Source: Amoebidium appalachense
Lineage: Eukaryota; Ichthyosporea
Direction of reading: 5' to 3'
Length of the DNA: 64,000 bases
Assembly: GCA_963693365.1 (NCBI GenBank)
Contig: CAVNZM010000013.1
Span: 2,046,001-2,110,000, forward strand
Part shown: positions 1 through 30,134 of the stretch, one piece after another
Layout: each line of letters begins with the position of its first letter
Position numbering within the stretch: the first letter of the stretch is position 1
Program-made: the position numbers and the translations under genes
Notes under the pieces: model-generated
The model's database searches: none
What the model was told of the DNA's origin: nothing
Seen by the model: only the letters and a program-made list of their open reading frames with translations

Positions 1-800
1 CAAATGCAGCAAAGAGCCACTGTGCATGTCAGATAACAAGAAAAAGAAAACACAAAGACCTTAACAGCACAAGCACATTCTATCATTCGGAAGGGAAGAC
101 AGGAGAGGAGCCAGAAAAGAGGGGGGAGCAGGGTGTGTGTGGGTGGGTGGGGGGGGGGGGGGGGGGGGGGGGGGAGGGGGGGGGGCAGAGGGTCTTTAGA
201 CACATTGTACGCATTTAGGCCACAAATGCAGCAAAGAGCCACTGTGCATGTCAGATAACAAGAAAAAGAAAACACAAAGACCTTAACAGCACAAGCACAA
301 CCTATCATTCGGAAGGGAAGACAGGAGAGGAGCCAGAAAAGAGGGGGGAGCAGGGTGTGTGTGGGTGGGGGGGGTGGGTGGGGGGGGGGGGGGGGGGAGG
401 GGGGGGGGGGGCAGAGGGTCTTTAGACACATTGTACGCATTTAGGCCACAAATGCAGCAAAGAGCCACTGTGCATGTCAGATAACAAGAAAAAGAAAACA
501 CAAAGACCTTAACAGCACAAGCACAACCTATCATTCGGAAGGGAAGACAGGAGAGGAGCCAGAAAAGAGGGGGGAGCAGGGTGTGTGTGGGTGGGTGGGT
601 GGGGGGGGGGGGGGGGGAGGGGGGGCAGAGGGTCTTTAGACACATTGTACGCATTTAGGCCACAAATGCAGCAAAGAGCCACTGTGCATGTCAGATAACA
701 AGAAAAAGAAAACACAAAGACCTTAACAGCACAAGCACAACCTATCATTCGGAAGGGAAGACAGGAGAGGAGCCAGAAAAGAGGGGGGAGCGGGGTGTGG
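1..800. repeat. Tandem array, about 3.6 copies of a 214-226 bp unit
   Basis: Units begin at 1, 223, 449 and 663 with the same bases (CAAATGCAGCAAAGAGCC). They stay nearly identical for about 130 bp, then run into a GT/G tract of variable length and a shared segment ending in GCATTTAGGCCA. Period differences (222, 226, 214) lie in the G run. The fourth copy is cut off near 800. No coding signal; the open frames across it are Pro-rich products of the C run on the minus strand. Confidence 0.93.
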
Positions 801-1000
801 GGGGGGGGAGGAAAGCAGGAGTTCCGGGGGGGGGAGGGGGGGGCTGTTGGTGGTGGAAGGCAGGAGGGGGGTTAGGGTGAGATAACGGAGGCTGTGTTTC
901 TTTGTGTGTATGTGTGTGTCTAGAAGTATGTAGTTGTGTGTTTTTGCGTCTGTGTGAGTGTGACACCCCCGCCCCCCCTCCCTCCCCTGTCCGGGGGAAA

Positions 1001-1038
<38 letters not shown>

Positions 1039-1550
1039 AGGGAGGGGAGGGGCAGGAAAGGCGGTCTGTAGGTGGATACAACAGAAAGAAGTAGCAAATA
1101 AACCAAAGAAAGGGGCGGGAAGGGCGGTTTGTGGGTGGGTGCAACAGAAAGAAGTAGCAAATAGAAAAAGAAAACAGATACAAATTAATGAACACGACGA
1201 TAAAACATGTTCAACCAAAAGAGCTTAACACCAGTAAACACAAGGGTTGTTGAGCCCGGGGGGGTGGGTTAGGTGCATGTGAAGATTTTAGCCCCCGGGG
1301 GGGGGGGGGGGGGGGGGGGGTGGGGGGGGGGGTTACGGTGGGTAGATTTTGGCTTTTGGGGTAAAGGGGAAAGGGAAGGGGGGGTAGATTTTTAGCCAGA
1401 GGGCGGGGGGGGGGGGGGGGGGGGGGGGGGGGATACATAGTATAAGTACGAAAATATAGAGCCATGAACAAAGTTGAAGAAAATAAGTAACATCCAAAAG
1501 CGACATGCTGTGTATGTATCATAATCAGAACCCACCAACCTTTGGGGAGG

Positions 1551-1592
<42 letters not shown>

Positions 1593-2482
1593 CTGCCAGT
1601 AGTTGGCATGTGTGGTAGAGGAAGGCAGGGATTGTGGGGTGAGGGGAGAGGGGGGGAGAGGGGGGGGGGGGGGGGGGGGGAGGTGGGGAAAGAGATGGGA
1701 AGAGGGGGGAGAGGAGGAAGGGGGGGGGGGGGGGGGGGGGGGGGGGGGATAAATATGCAAGTGCAGGTGGCAGGGCATGGTGCAACACAGCAGAAAAGAT
1801 AAGCGACCATCACACGTTCGGGTGTGTGCACACACGTGTGTGTGTTCGTGTTTGTGTGATCGTGTGTGTGCGTGTGTGCTAGCACCGGCGTGCACACGTT
1901 CGCGTGCGTGTGTGTGTGTGTGTGGGTGGGGGGGGGGGGGGGGGGGGGGGGGAAGGAGGGGGGGGGGAGGGGGGGGGGGTTCTAGGCGCATGTGAGTGTG
2001 TGAGTGTGTGTGCGTGTGTGCTCGTGTGTGTGTGTGTGTGCTCGTGTGTATGTGTGTGTGTGCGCGTGCGCGCATGTGTGTGTCTGTGCATGCGCACGTC
2101 CGTGCGCAGGCAGGCCAACACCCGCAACCACACTTCTACCCGTACCCACGCAGCTCCAACATAAGCTCTCTTCCACCCCCCCGCGAAGGTACGCACAAAC
2201 ACAAACACACACGTTCACACACACAAGCGCGTGCGCACACACACACCTATCTATGCACGCACCTAGGCACGAACGAACCCACACACACGCTCTGATTAGT
2301 GGTGTTACAGCAACATACATATCCACGCACGCTTGCACACGCACATGCATATGCGCGCACACACGCACACGCACACACACATGCACGCACACGACACGCA
2401 CACGCACATGCACGCACACACACACACACCGTGGCACACACAAACACGTATGAACACACCCTCTTCTTCCCCGTCCCCCCCC

Positions 2483-2515
<33 letters not shown>
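801..2515. repeat. G-run, GT and CA simple-sequence block
   Basis: The block holds at least ten G runs of 15-40 bases, a GT/GC-rich stretch (about 1815-2110) and a CA-rich stretch (about 2190-2450) that ends in a long C run (about 2477-2516). A 60-bp segment is duplicated imperfectly at 1051-1104 and 1114-1163, sharing CAACAGAAAGAAGTAGCAAA. No gene is seen. Confidence 0.85.
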
Positions 2516-2518
<3 letters not shown>

Positions 2519-4005
2519 AGACACACAGAAAACTCAACTATCCATACCTGGCTGTCGTTAATCATTAGTTTGTAAAAATCCGCTGGCCCCAATTGATGAT
2601 GCACCATCTCCCGAAAACCTTCGTCCCTTCACGAAAAACACTTCGTTGGGCCAAAAGGTCGTATCAATAGTGGCTGCTCTGCCCTCATAAAGCGAGCGGG
2701 GTTGGATCTGTTGTCAATTTGAACTAAGGACAAGCTCGCACAGGCTTGCTACGGTTTATGAATCCATTAAATCTAAACTTCAAAGGTTAACGGGGGGCTT
2801 TCAATATGGCATGTTCATGAACTGCGTTATTGTCGGCAAAACGAGTCCGACTTGTCGTTCGATGTTTGCTAAGCTACGTCGTTGTTATAATGATTGCCCT
2901 TCACCTGTTCCCTTTCTCAAATACAGTAGGCTTCGTGGAGGCAACCTGTCAGTCCGCTTTTCTCCAGACTTTTATATTAAAAAAAACACTGCCTGAACAA
3001 TTGCCCGGCCCATGGCCACGAAGTTTTCTGTGCCACGGCTGGGGCGGCGCCGGACCAGACCGCCCCAGCTCTGCAAAAGCAAAATAAAAAAGGAACATGA
3101 TTGGTTGGTGAGGAAAATCTCCTCACACCCAGTAGCTCAGTAAATAATGGGGGGGCGCATACAATATACAACTGGTGTCTGCTACACTGGCTGGCAATAT
3201 GACCACTTTACGTTGAATTCTGTTGGTCGTCACATTGAGTATTTATATGATTTCTACACAGTGTTCAGGTATCTCAGTATGCACTTGTTACTGGATAACT
3301 CGTGAAGTTTTTTTTATTGTCTTCTCAGTAAGCCGTGCATACTTGCATATCTTTCCGTCGAATAAATCCAGTCAAAAGAAAAAAAATATACAACAATGTT
3401 ATTATTTTCTATCTTTTTTTAATCAACTTGAGGTTGAAAAGTCTGGCGTCATCAATTATCTTTTCGCTTTTTATCAATGAAGTTACTGTAGTAAAGATAT
3501 TGCTATTCTTATGGGTTTAATTTTACCGAGTGGCCATAGCATCCATGCAGCCTATATATAGTTATTGAAAATTTGAAATTTGAACGTCAGAACTTAAGTC
3601 AGAATTCGAAATGTTATTGTATATTGGTGTTGAACCCCCAGCAAATATTTGCAGAAGTCCTAGGGAGACTTATATGGTGCTGCATCAACCAATCAAAATG
3701 CTTCACATATGACCCCCTCCTCCCCCCCCCCCAAACAAGGCCTCCAGGCTTTTTTTAGGGTGATAAGGATGGGTTTACGCTGTTTACTCGAGGCAAAGAG
3801 AGACCAGTCTCAGGTCTGGGGGGTTTTTGCTCGGAATATCCCCTCAGCGGTATATCATGATCACGAACATAGATGTCGGGTGATGACTATATATCAGGGT
3901 TTACTTTCTCTACGAGACACCATAAAGACTAAGAAAAATCAATTAGTTGGGGTTCCCCGTTTTTTTTTTTTTTTTTTTTTTTTTTGTGGTGGTGGTGGTG
4001 GTGGT

Positions 4006-4046
<41 letters not shown>

Positions 4047-4074
4047 CTCCCCTGGGACACTCGGTATCAGCTGG

Positions 4075-4143
<69 letters not shown>

Positions 4144-4739
4144 CACGCGCGCGCGCGGTGTGTGTGTGTGTGTGTGTGTATGTGTGTGTGCGTGCGCTAG
4201 AATTTTGTAGTGATGTGTTTCTCAAGCCAATCAATACATCTAATAAACAGGTCGTAGTTACGCGTGTTTAGTATAAAATCAAGGATGTTGTAATTTACAG
4301 GTAAGCTACCTTTCTGGGTGTCTGTTGTGAATGTGACGTGTGTGTGTTGCGGTATTATGATACAAGACCGTTTAGACTGGTGTGTATGTGTGTTGTTTGG
4401 GCATGCAAACGATGCCACCTTATACTTATTAGATCTCCACTGTATAGCACGTGTACAGTAAAAGCGTGGTAATAATTGATCAATAATACCATCAGCTAGA
4501 GAAAGACCAGTTCTACAGGAAGGTAATATTTATTTAGGCCCTGTTATTATACATTTGCGAGTGCCATATTTGGCAATATGGTTAAGGCGGTCATTATATA
4601 TAAAACGAGACATAAGGCTTAGTTTTTCAAGGTGTCTGCTTTCATCGGGTCTAGTGTCGTGTGGTATCTTTTTTCATTTGTTACATTGCGTGATTATCTT
4701 GTGATTGTGTACCGTTAATAAGTAAGTGGCAGTCCAAAG
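2516..4739. other. Non-repetitive gap with a T/G/GT block, no gene seen
   Basis: 2516-3960 is ordinary, partly AT-rich sequence with stop codons in all frames and only short open frames. 3960-4198 is a composite of about 26 T, GTG triplets, about 38 G, then a long GT repeat. 4199-4739 is again ordinary sequence. I find no protein homology or RNA gene. Confidence 0.6.
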
Positions 4740-6933
4740 TCACACGCACACTTTTGCGGGGCTTATTTGTATTTGTGCCCGGGGGAGAAGGAGAGAGAGA
4801 GGGAAGGAAAGAGGGGAGAGGTGAGGAGGGGACAGGTCGGATAGAGAAGAGAGGGTGGGAGGGCAAAGTATATACTTCTTTAAAGGGCTTGTGTGCTTAT
4901 TGAATTTCAGCGCGAGATGGGATACTCTAGCAGCTATTGGGACCAGACCATATATCGAGAGCGTTACAGGCCCAGGTTTACAACAGTTGTTAGATAAAAA
5001 GGAGGCAACTTCTGCTTCAAGGAAATTTGCCAAGGGTTTAAGCGCTCTAGTTCTCTCTTTCTTGATCCAAGCGGCGAGAAGGGTTAAACCATATTCACAT
5101 GTCGGGAAGACAAAAGTGCGAATAAATGTCTAATAGAAGGATGGAGGGGTGTGTCTTGAAAATTATTAGCCGAGAAGAAAGCTAACCGCTTACGAGCCAA
5201 CTCTACCCTCTTTTCGACCATATGGGAAAACATAACACCAACAGAATTAACCGGAACACCAAGATATTTGTATTCTGGAACTATAGGTACAGGTTTTATG
5301 ATGATAATGTAAATGTGTGTAAATTGTTAGCTATATCAGGTACAAGAACACCACATTTGTCTATGTTAAGGATCATAAGGTTTGCCTTGCACCACTCTGA
5401 CACTACATCGAACAATCTTTGCAGGCGTCTAGGGGTACGGGCAAGGAGGGACAGATCATCAGCATAGAGAAGTGCAGGCGGAAAGTCATTAATACGGTCA
5501 TCATTTTCGGCATAAATCTTGACAGCCAAATCATCTATAAATAGGTTAAACAAAATGGGGCTAAGCAATGAACCCTGCAAGAGACCTCTAGTACGAGCAA
5601 AACCATATGAAAGATGCCCATTAACCACAGCTCTACCATAGGTTTGAGACAAGAGTGCTTCTAGCAGAACACCAATGCAGTGTGGTACACCCCGTGCAGC
5701 AAGCTTTTCCCATAGGAGACCAGGGGAGACGGAATCGTAAGCAGTTTTCCAATCTATAAAGCCAACATATCGTACACCAACTTGCATAGAATCAGGCAGT
5801 GCCATTATTTGAACATAACATGAATTGTTCTTACGAAAAGCGGATTGGCATGGGTGTATGCGAAGAATAGATTAAAACCTAGGGTGATGTGCAAATAACC
5901 TAAGTAAGCAAGCTTCAAAGAATCTACGAACAACCTGGGTTAGTGTGATGGGGCGAAAAGATGATATGGGGCCCTCAGAGTCCTTCTGAACTATGGGGAT
6001 CACTAAGGCCATTTAACCAAGATGACGGGACATGTCCACATTTAACACACCAAGAAAAGAGAGAGCTTAACATAATAGTAAGATCAGGTTTAATAGCACG
6101 ATCACTTTCCTTTTGTGGGTAGGAGGGAACAAGGATTTTAAGAAACTCAGCAGGAAGTCCATCAGGTCCACAAGACTTACTAGAGCTATAACTAGATATC
6201 ACAGACCATATGGTATCGGGACTGAAAAAGGGGAGGATCGATTCTATGGGGATAGATGGGTCTACAGGCCACACAATAGGTTTCTGAGCGGGGGTCCCGC
6301 TTTAAACAGTTCCGAGAAATACTTATCAGAGTCTATGAGGGGGTCTCCAGTGGTATCACCAATAATACGAGCAGGGGGGCCAAATCGATTCATACTAGCA
6401 AGCCGGCGCAAGCTTTCCTTTTGAGACAGGGGCTCACCTAGTCTAGTGGGAGTGGTGTTTGGTAACACTCGGAGAGCATCGGGATATTCCTTCCTACCAC
6501 CACCAGCATAATCACCGAGATCTATCAAATCATCAACAATAAAGTTAGTGCATGTATCTAGTAAGATGTGAATCTGGTCTGGCTTGTGCAGATTCTAATA
6601 GGCGCATATATATAGGGTGTTTCGTTGCATAGCATGCACATACATCAACTCTCCCCCACTGTGACTTGAGCTGGGGTAGACGGAGGCGAAAGGTGGGAGG
6701 AGGAGGGGGGAGCAGATCAAGGGAGATCCTAGGTAGGAAAAGGATAGGAGAGTGGTCAGATGACCTAGAGAGGTTAGGAGGGAGAGAGAGTTTTGACATG
6801 GTTGATGGCCAAAAGGCCACTCCCCAGTCGGTGTTCTGGGCATGGGATATTTGAGGGAACAGCAAAGTGTGACTTTGGACATACCTTGCTTAAGGGATAG
6901 CGCGCTCCGGGGGCTTAGATGGGTACCCGACAC
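4740..6933 (-). mobile_element. Degenerate non-LTR retrotransposon (LINE), 5'-truncated
   Basis: Read on the minus strand, pieces of one LINE ORF2 follow in the right order. About 6660-6865 holds the end of an APE-type endonuclease, with the SRSSDHSPI motif. 6262-6528 is the linker. 5975-6274 carries the start of the reverse transcriptase (KSCGPDGLPAEF). 5881-6000 reads SSFRPITL, and about 5805-5860 reads HPCQSAFRKNNSC. 5296-5805 is the palm, with FIDWKTAYDSV, GLLQGSLLSPILFN and the catalytic YADD. About 4980-5129 resembles the C-terminal thumb region (YGLTLLAAWI). The pieces lie in different frames with stops, for example near 5130 and 5873, so the copy is dead. The 5' end is missing. I did not identify terminal tails or target duplications. 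The clade is not assigned. Confidence 0.9.
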
Positions 6934-7312
6934 TCACTTGCAGTGTGTCTGTGATAAGGAGGCCTTGCCCCCCCCCCCCCCCCCCCCCCCCCCCAACACC
7001 ACCACACACCCACACACCCCATCTCTCTCCCTCTGAATTCACACTCCGGGCCGGGGAGAAAAACCCCCCAGTGAGCATTCACATATCTCAAATAACAGTG
7101 CCAGCCGTCTAGGCCATGGGTGTGTTCTTTTTATTGAACTCGAAAATATCCCGTGGTCCACGGCAGCAGCAAGTTACATAACGCCAATACAGCAAGATTC
7201 CTCGAGATCGATAACCAAGTTGTGCAACTGTGTATCCACCAACAATCGCACAAAACAGTGGAGGCACACCGAACGACCAGCGCATCGGAATTACAATATG
7301 TTTCATCCCCCC

Positions 7313-7343
<31 letters not shown>

Positions 7344-7550
7344 AAAAAAAAAAAACACTAATTCCTCCATATCAACTCACAAACACCGACTCATATGCGC
7401 GCGCGCGTACCCCCAACATGAACAGGCACGTCGCTGGCACACCCACACGCGTGCACACACACACAGCGGAACCGCATCAGCCAACACACAGTTCAAGTAG
7501 AACCACGGTCACGAAGATAATATTTTTTAAACCCAAGCGACAAACTCAGC

Positions 7551-7594
<44 letters not shown>

Positions 7595-7633
7595 AAAAAA
7601 AAAGGCAGGGAACGATCCAGCCCCTATTGATCA
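6934..7633. other. Region downstream of KRR1 with two C-run/A-run tracts
   Basis: Lies between the LINE and the KRR1 stop codon. It contains a C run at about 6967-6994 and two composite tracts: C then A at 7307-7355, and C then A at 7553-7603. On the KRR1 sense strand these read T run then G run. An AATAAA hexamer on the minus strand at 7130-7135 could be the KRR1 poly(A) signal, but it is about 500 bases past the stop. Confidence 0.5.
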
Positions 7634-16831
<9,198 letters not shown>

Positions 16832-17476
16832 CTATGATGTGATGGAGACTGCCTCGTCCGTATCCGACCTATCCATTATATTCACGTCACTGTCCAGCAT
16901 GGGCATGTTAAAGCACTCATCAAGTTCGCTCTCGTGGTCGCTCTCATTCTCCTCGACAAAGCAGCAGCCGTAGTGGTGGCGCTTGCCCAAGGGACCGCGT
17001 GGGCCTGACTGTTTGCAATGCCTGCACGTGTGGCGTAGTGTTTGTGGTGAACCAGCAAATGCTGGTGTTCCAAAACCCTCGCCATAAGTGAGAGGTGAGT
17101 GCGCCAAGTACATTTCTTCGTTCTTAATGATATCCAGCCGCGTGGGTTTCCTGGTTAGAACGTAACGGGTAGCCTCCTGCTCTGAAACGACGGAAATGTC
17201 TTCGAATTCAGAGAGGTCCATGGGGTCTGACTCGTCATCATCAGAAGAGTAATTACTGTTATCGTAATTGCATAACGTGTTCATGTTTTCAGTGCCTAAT
17301 GCGGCCTTCATGTTGCTGTAGTATTGAAATGCATCGTCTGAGTCACTCATGTCTACCTCAAGCATGCCCAATGCATGGGTTCCGTCTACAGTTGGCAAAC
17401 TACAGAACGATCTAGAGCTCAAATTGTTTTCTTTCTGACATGAAGAGGAGTAAGAAAAAGACTCGGTCATCAACAT
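16832..17476 (-). CDS. Unknown acidic protein with a Cys/His cluster, single exon
   Basis: An intact 214-residue frame with no introns, in plain sequence free of simple repeats, which makes it unlike the spurious frames in this window. I do not recognise the family. The N-terminus (about 1-30) is Ser-rich. About 40-105 is strongly acidic, with SSDDDESDPMDLSEFED. About 145-175 holds CRHCKQ and, fifteen residues on, HHYGCC, which could form a small metal-binding site or a disulfide loop. The C-terminus is acidic again (DSDVNIMDRSDTDE). No signal peptide or membrane segment is seen. CCAAT boxes lie 230-270 bases upstream (about 17709 and 17738), and two AATAAA signals lie downstream. The start is the first ATG; a second ATG two codons on is equally possible. 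A nuclear or regulatory role would be only a guess from composition. Confidence 0.6.
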   Translation of the reverse strand: MLMTESFSYSSSCQKENNLSSRSFCSLPTVDGTHALGMLEVDMSDSDDAFQYYSNMKAALGTENMNTLCNYDNSNYSSDDDESDPMDLSEFEDISVVSEQEATRYVLTRKPTRLDIIKNEEMYLAHSPLTYGEGFGTPAFAGSPQTLRHTCRHCKQSGPRGPLGKRHHYGCCFVEENESDHESELDECFNMPMLDSDVNIMDRSDTDEAVSITS

Positions 17477-18844
17477 GTTGAATGTGTGTACTTTGGCTGT
17501 ACGGCCTCCTAATAACTTATACGACAGTTTTTGGTTTTTTTGTCTGCTCTCAGAACACTAGAGGCAAACTGCCAGTGGATGGTGTGCGTGGCTTGTTTGT
17601 ATGTTTTTTTCCAAGTTGCTATCGCGTTTTTGGCGTGGGCACAATTTATCAATGGCAACCGTGGAAAAAATTCTTTATATAGTCCGGCTCAGGGAAGCTA
17701 CACAAATCAGCCAATTAGATTTAACTGGCTTCGACCAATCAACAATCCTCTGCAGTTTATATTTGGGTATGAGAATTTGATTTCAAACATTGCGATTCGA
17801 GGCTGTTTATGCAATGCAAAAGCAAGATGACTGCTAAATAGAAAGCTACAAAATATTTCTATGGCTTTATGTCAATACAAAGGTTCACGTCTTTCACCTA
17901 GTGCGCATCTGCGTTCAAGCGGTAGCCAGTCTCCAGATACGCCATCCATGATCCAGGGTTAAACAAAATTGCACTGAACCCTGGAGACCTGGGAACTTAT
18001 GCCTCCTGCGCCAATCAAACACAGACTTGGCCTATCTTTGATCTAACTGCTGATATATATCCAATAAAACGTTCTGAAAAATCTGGGTCCGAGGAGCGAG
18101 ACAGACTCTCGAATGGAGATGCGGATGTATATGTCCACCACGGCAGTACTCTTCTCACGCCATCTCTTAAGTAGTTTTTTTTTTTTTTTTTTGTATGTAT
18201 ATTTAAATTATCAAGCACGCATAATCGTTAGTAGGTGAAGAAGGTGCTACATTTAGACTCAGTGAACAGTCACTCCAGCGTGTTCATTGAATCGATCGGC
18301 TACCAATAGTCGATCGGCTGTACTGATCAACCAATCGGAGAATGACCCGTGATTGTCATCATATGCCGAGAGTCTGTGACGTCAACGATATCGATTGTAC
18401 GGTATGCATGCAGGTATTCATTCATGATTCATGTGTGTTTTGCATTTCATGTACGTGTTTATGAACTTTTTTTGTCTAAGAAAATCCTGTTGGTATTCCT
18501 TTCATTGTAACTCTCTGCGGCTCTAGATACAGCGCATGCAAGCTGTTGTGGCCAGAATCATGGGATGTCGAATGTGCCGGCGGGGGCCAGCCCAGGGTTA
18601 GAATTGTTCTCAAAGCTGCCCCAGGGTTATGAACTCAACATGAGCCCGAATAATATTCGTGAACGTAAATACATAAACATTTGTGAAATGGACACAAACT
18701 CAGTCAACAGGGACCCAGGAAGACTGCTTGTGTGTGGAGGCCACGTGCGCATGTGCTACTAGTAGATGTGGAAGTGCAGGGAGTGTGCATGTTGTCGTGC
18801 TTGTCCCGCTCTCTCTCTCTTATCAGGCTCTCTCTCTCTCTCTC

Positions 18845-18895
<51 letters not shown>

Positions 18896-19125
18896 CACAC
18901 TGATTCTACACACACACACACAGTTCAAAAAGCTTAAGCTTGCAATATCTATTACAGACAACTTCATTGACAATGTCAGTGTATGCGTGCGCGTGCATGA
19001 GTGTCGAATGTGCGTGCCTGCGTGTCCTTGCATGCACGTTGTGGGTGTGTACGTGTGCACGTGTGTGTGTGCGTGCGTGTGTGTGGCTACACGCACGTGC
19101 ACACGCACGTGCAGGTGCTTTTTTT

Positions 19126-19156
<31 letters not shown>

Positions 19157-19581
19157 AGGGGCTGGCGCGTGTACAGCGCGCCACGGGGCCTGCAATATCA
19201 CTTGACCAGCTGCAGGCACCGGGTATGAGCCGTAATGCACAGACCGACATGGTTCAAGTACATATTTGCCATGAGTTACCACCACAAGGGACAGCCACAT
19301 ATGCCAGCATCTAATCTGTGGGTTAAACACCATTTTTTTTTCTCACTTTGTCATAAGATCTTATTTATTTGCACCGGGAGGTTGCATCTATGCTCTTCGA
19401 ATTCATTGGTCCATTCGTGCCGATAAATTTTAAAATGTTCACGCAGTTGGTTGGTTGGTGAAGCTTTTTCACGCCAAACAGATAGGACTAATGTGGTCTT
19501 GGTGTGGAATAGTCGGATGCGCCTAATAGAAAGAAAAAAATTATATGTACTATAACAGTTTGCTTTCCGTATACACACCAG

Positions 19582-19625
<44 letters not shown>

Positions 19626-20007
19626 TTCTCCACTCTGCCCAAACAACAACCATAATAAAAAGTGAGAGAAAGAGGCCCGGGGAACAAAACGAAAGCGGAG
19701 GAGGAATGCTCGCAGACTTCAGCCACCCAATTTTTAGAGTACAAGAAATAATAAGCATGCAAGTAGAAGCAGCGGTTTCAGCGTCCCAAAAAAAAGCCTA
19801 AGGCGATCAACATCGTCATACAGACACATCGTGCATACTGGGTAGGTGGATATACAGATATCGTGTGGATAGACGGAAAACAGGTAACATATCCATGATA
19901 CCCCTGTGGATATGCAACAATTATGGAACATAACCACAAAAAAAATCCACAATACCCTGTAGATAGACGGAAATTTCGGAAAATATCCATGACAGCCCGT
20001 GGCTGGC
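17477..20007. other. Intergenic region, CCAAT-rich then repeat-rich
   Basis: 17477-18560 is plain sequence with several CCAAT boxes (about 17709, 17738, 18012, 18332). 18845-18893 is a run of about 49 C. 19119-19156 is a T run followed by a G run, and 19583-19625 is a C run. 19830-20000 contains degenerate repeats built on GTGGATAGACGGAAA and ATATCCATGA. I see no convincing gene. This is also the 3' side of the NUFIP1-like gene. Confidence 0.5.
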
Positions 20008-29148
<9,141 letters not shown>

Positions 29149-30134
29149 TCTTTGCACCTGTTTTCACTGTAACCTTACACCACCCACCACTACTGACACC
29201 ACCTATATGCCGCGTGTAGCGTGCTACCACTAGAGTATGGTGTCTGGCAGATAAGTCTGTAGAATTAATAATATGAAACTGTTGGCCCACGTTCTCTGGA
29301 TAAGCCTTGTACATGTGCGATGGTCAATCCAACTGTCCGTGAGCACGTGTACGGCAAGTGGCTCGCCAAAACGTTACTGGAAATGTGTGACGTAAATCTA
29401 CTGATCCTTTAGATGTAGCGAATCAGCATATTTTTTTTTTTTCCAGCATACTGTATTGTATGAAAAATTCGATTGCATAATTTGCATTCCGATCCTGAGA
29501 TCAAAGATTACCACTAATTTAGGCTATCCCTCGGGGGAGGTTTGCGCCGACTGTTTGCCAGGGGCACGGCTGAGACCAATGCGTCATGTTAAAGCACTCA
29601 AAACGCACGCATGTATGACATTTCTACAGAAGTTTAAAAGACTTCCATGCACATTTTAATGATCTAATAGTATTAGCTTGCTTTGTTTCTACATATGTAA
29701 ACTTTCAGTACACTGCTGACTCCATGTACTGAGGTCAAAGCCGCGAAACCTCGGGAGTACTAGTACTAACATTAGTATGAGCCACCGTAACCTTGGAGAC
29801 TGCACCGATTGGATAGGAGCGCACCCTTCGGAATGTTCATGACGACAAAACTTCTCGAAAATCAAAAGAAAAAATTGAACTGGAGAAAAACGAAACCTTT
29901 GAAGTTGGAAAAACATAGCTATGTACATAACGGCGGTGCGCGCGCAGGTCTATGCCCTAAATTAGTGCACAGAAACACCGTGGAGATAATACTAGGGGAT
30001 TTTACACCATATATGCTCAGAGAAATTTATATAGCAAGGAACGGCCCTGCCCAATTATAACTACGCACTTGTGGAACCAAGGGCCTGCTGAAACCGTTAT
30101 TAGTTAGTTGCCTGTACCCACCCATCCACCGAGA
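29149..30134. promoter_or_regulatory. Divergent promoter region between NUFIP1 and the PMI-ROK gene
   Basis: 986 bases of moderately AT-rich, repeat-free sequence between two start codons on opposite strands. It holds a reverse CCAAT box at about 29810 (CCGATTGGATAGG) and an 11-T run at about 29431. No TATA box stands out at a fitting distance. It probably contains both 5' UTRs and either two promoters or one shared promoter. Confidence 0.5.

Noticed and set aside
1211-2607. Many Pro- and Gly-rich open frames
   Set aside because: They read through C and G runs and GT/CA repeats; there is no normal amino-acid composition, start context or splice support.
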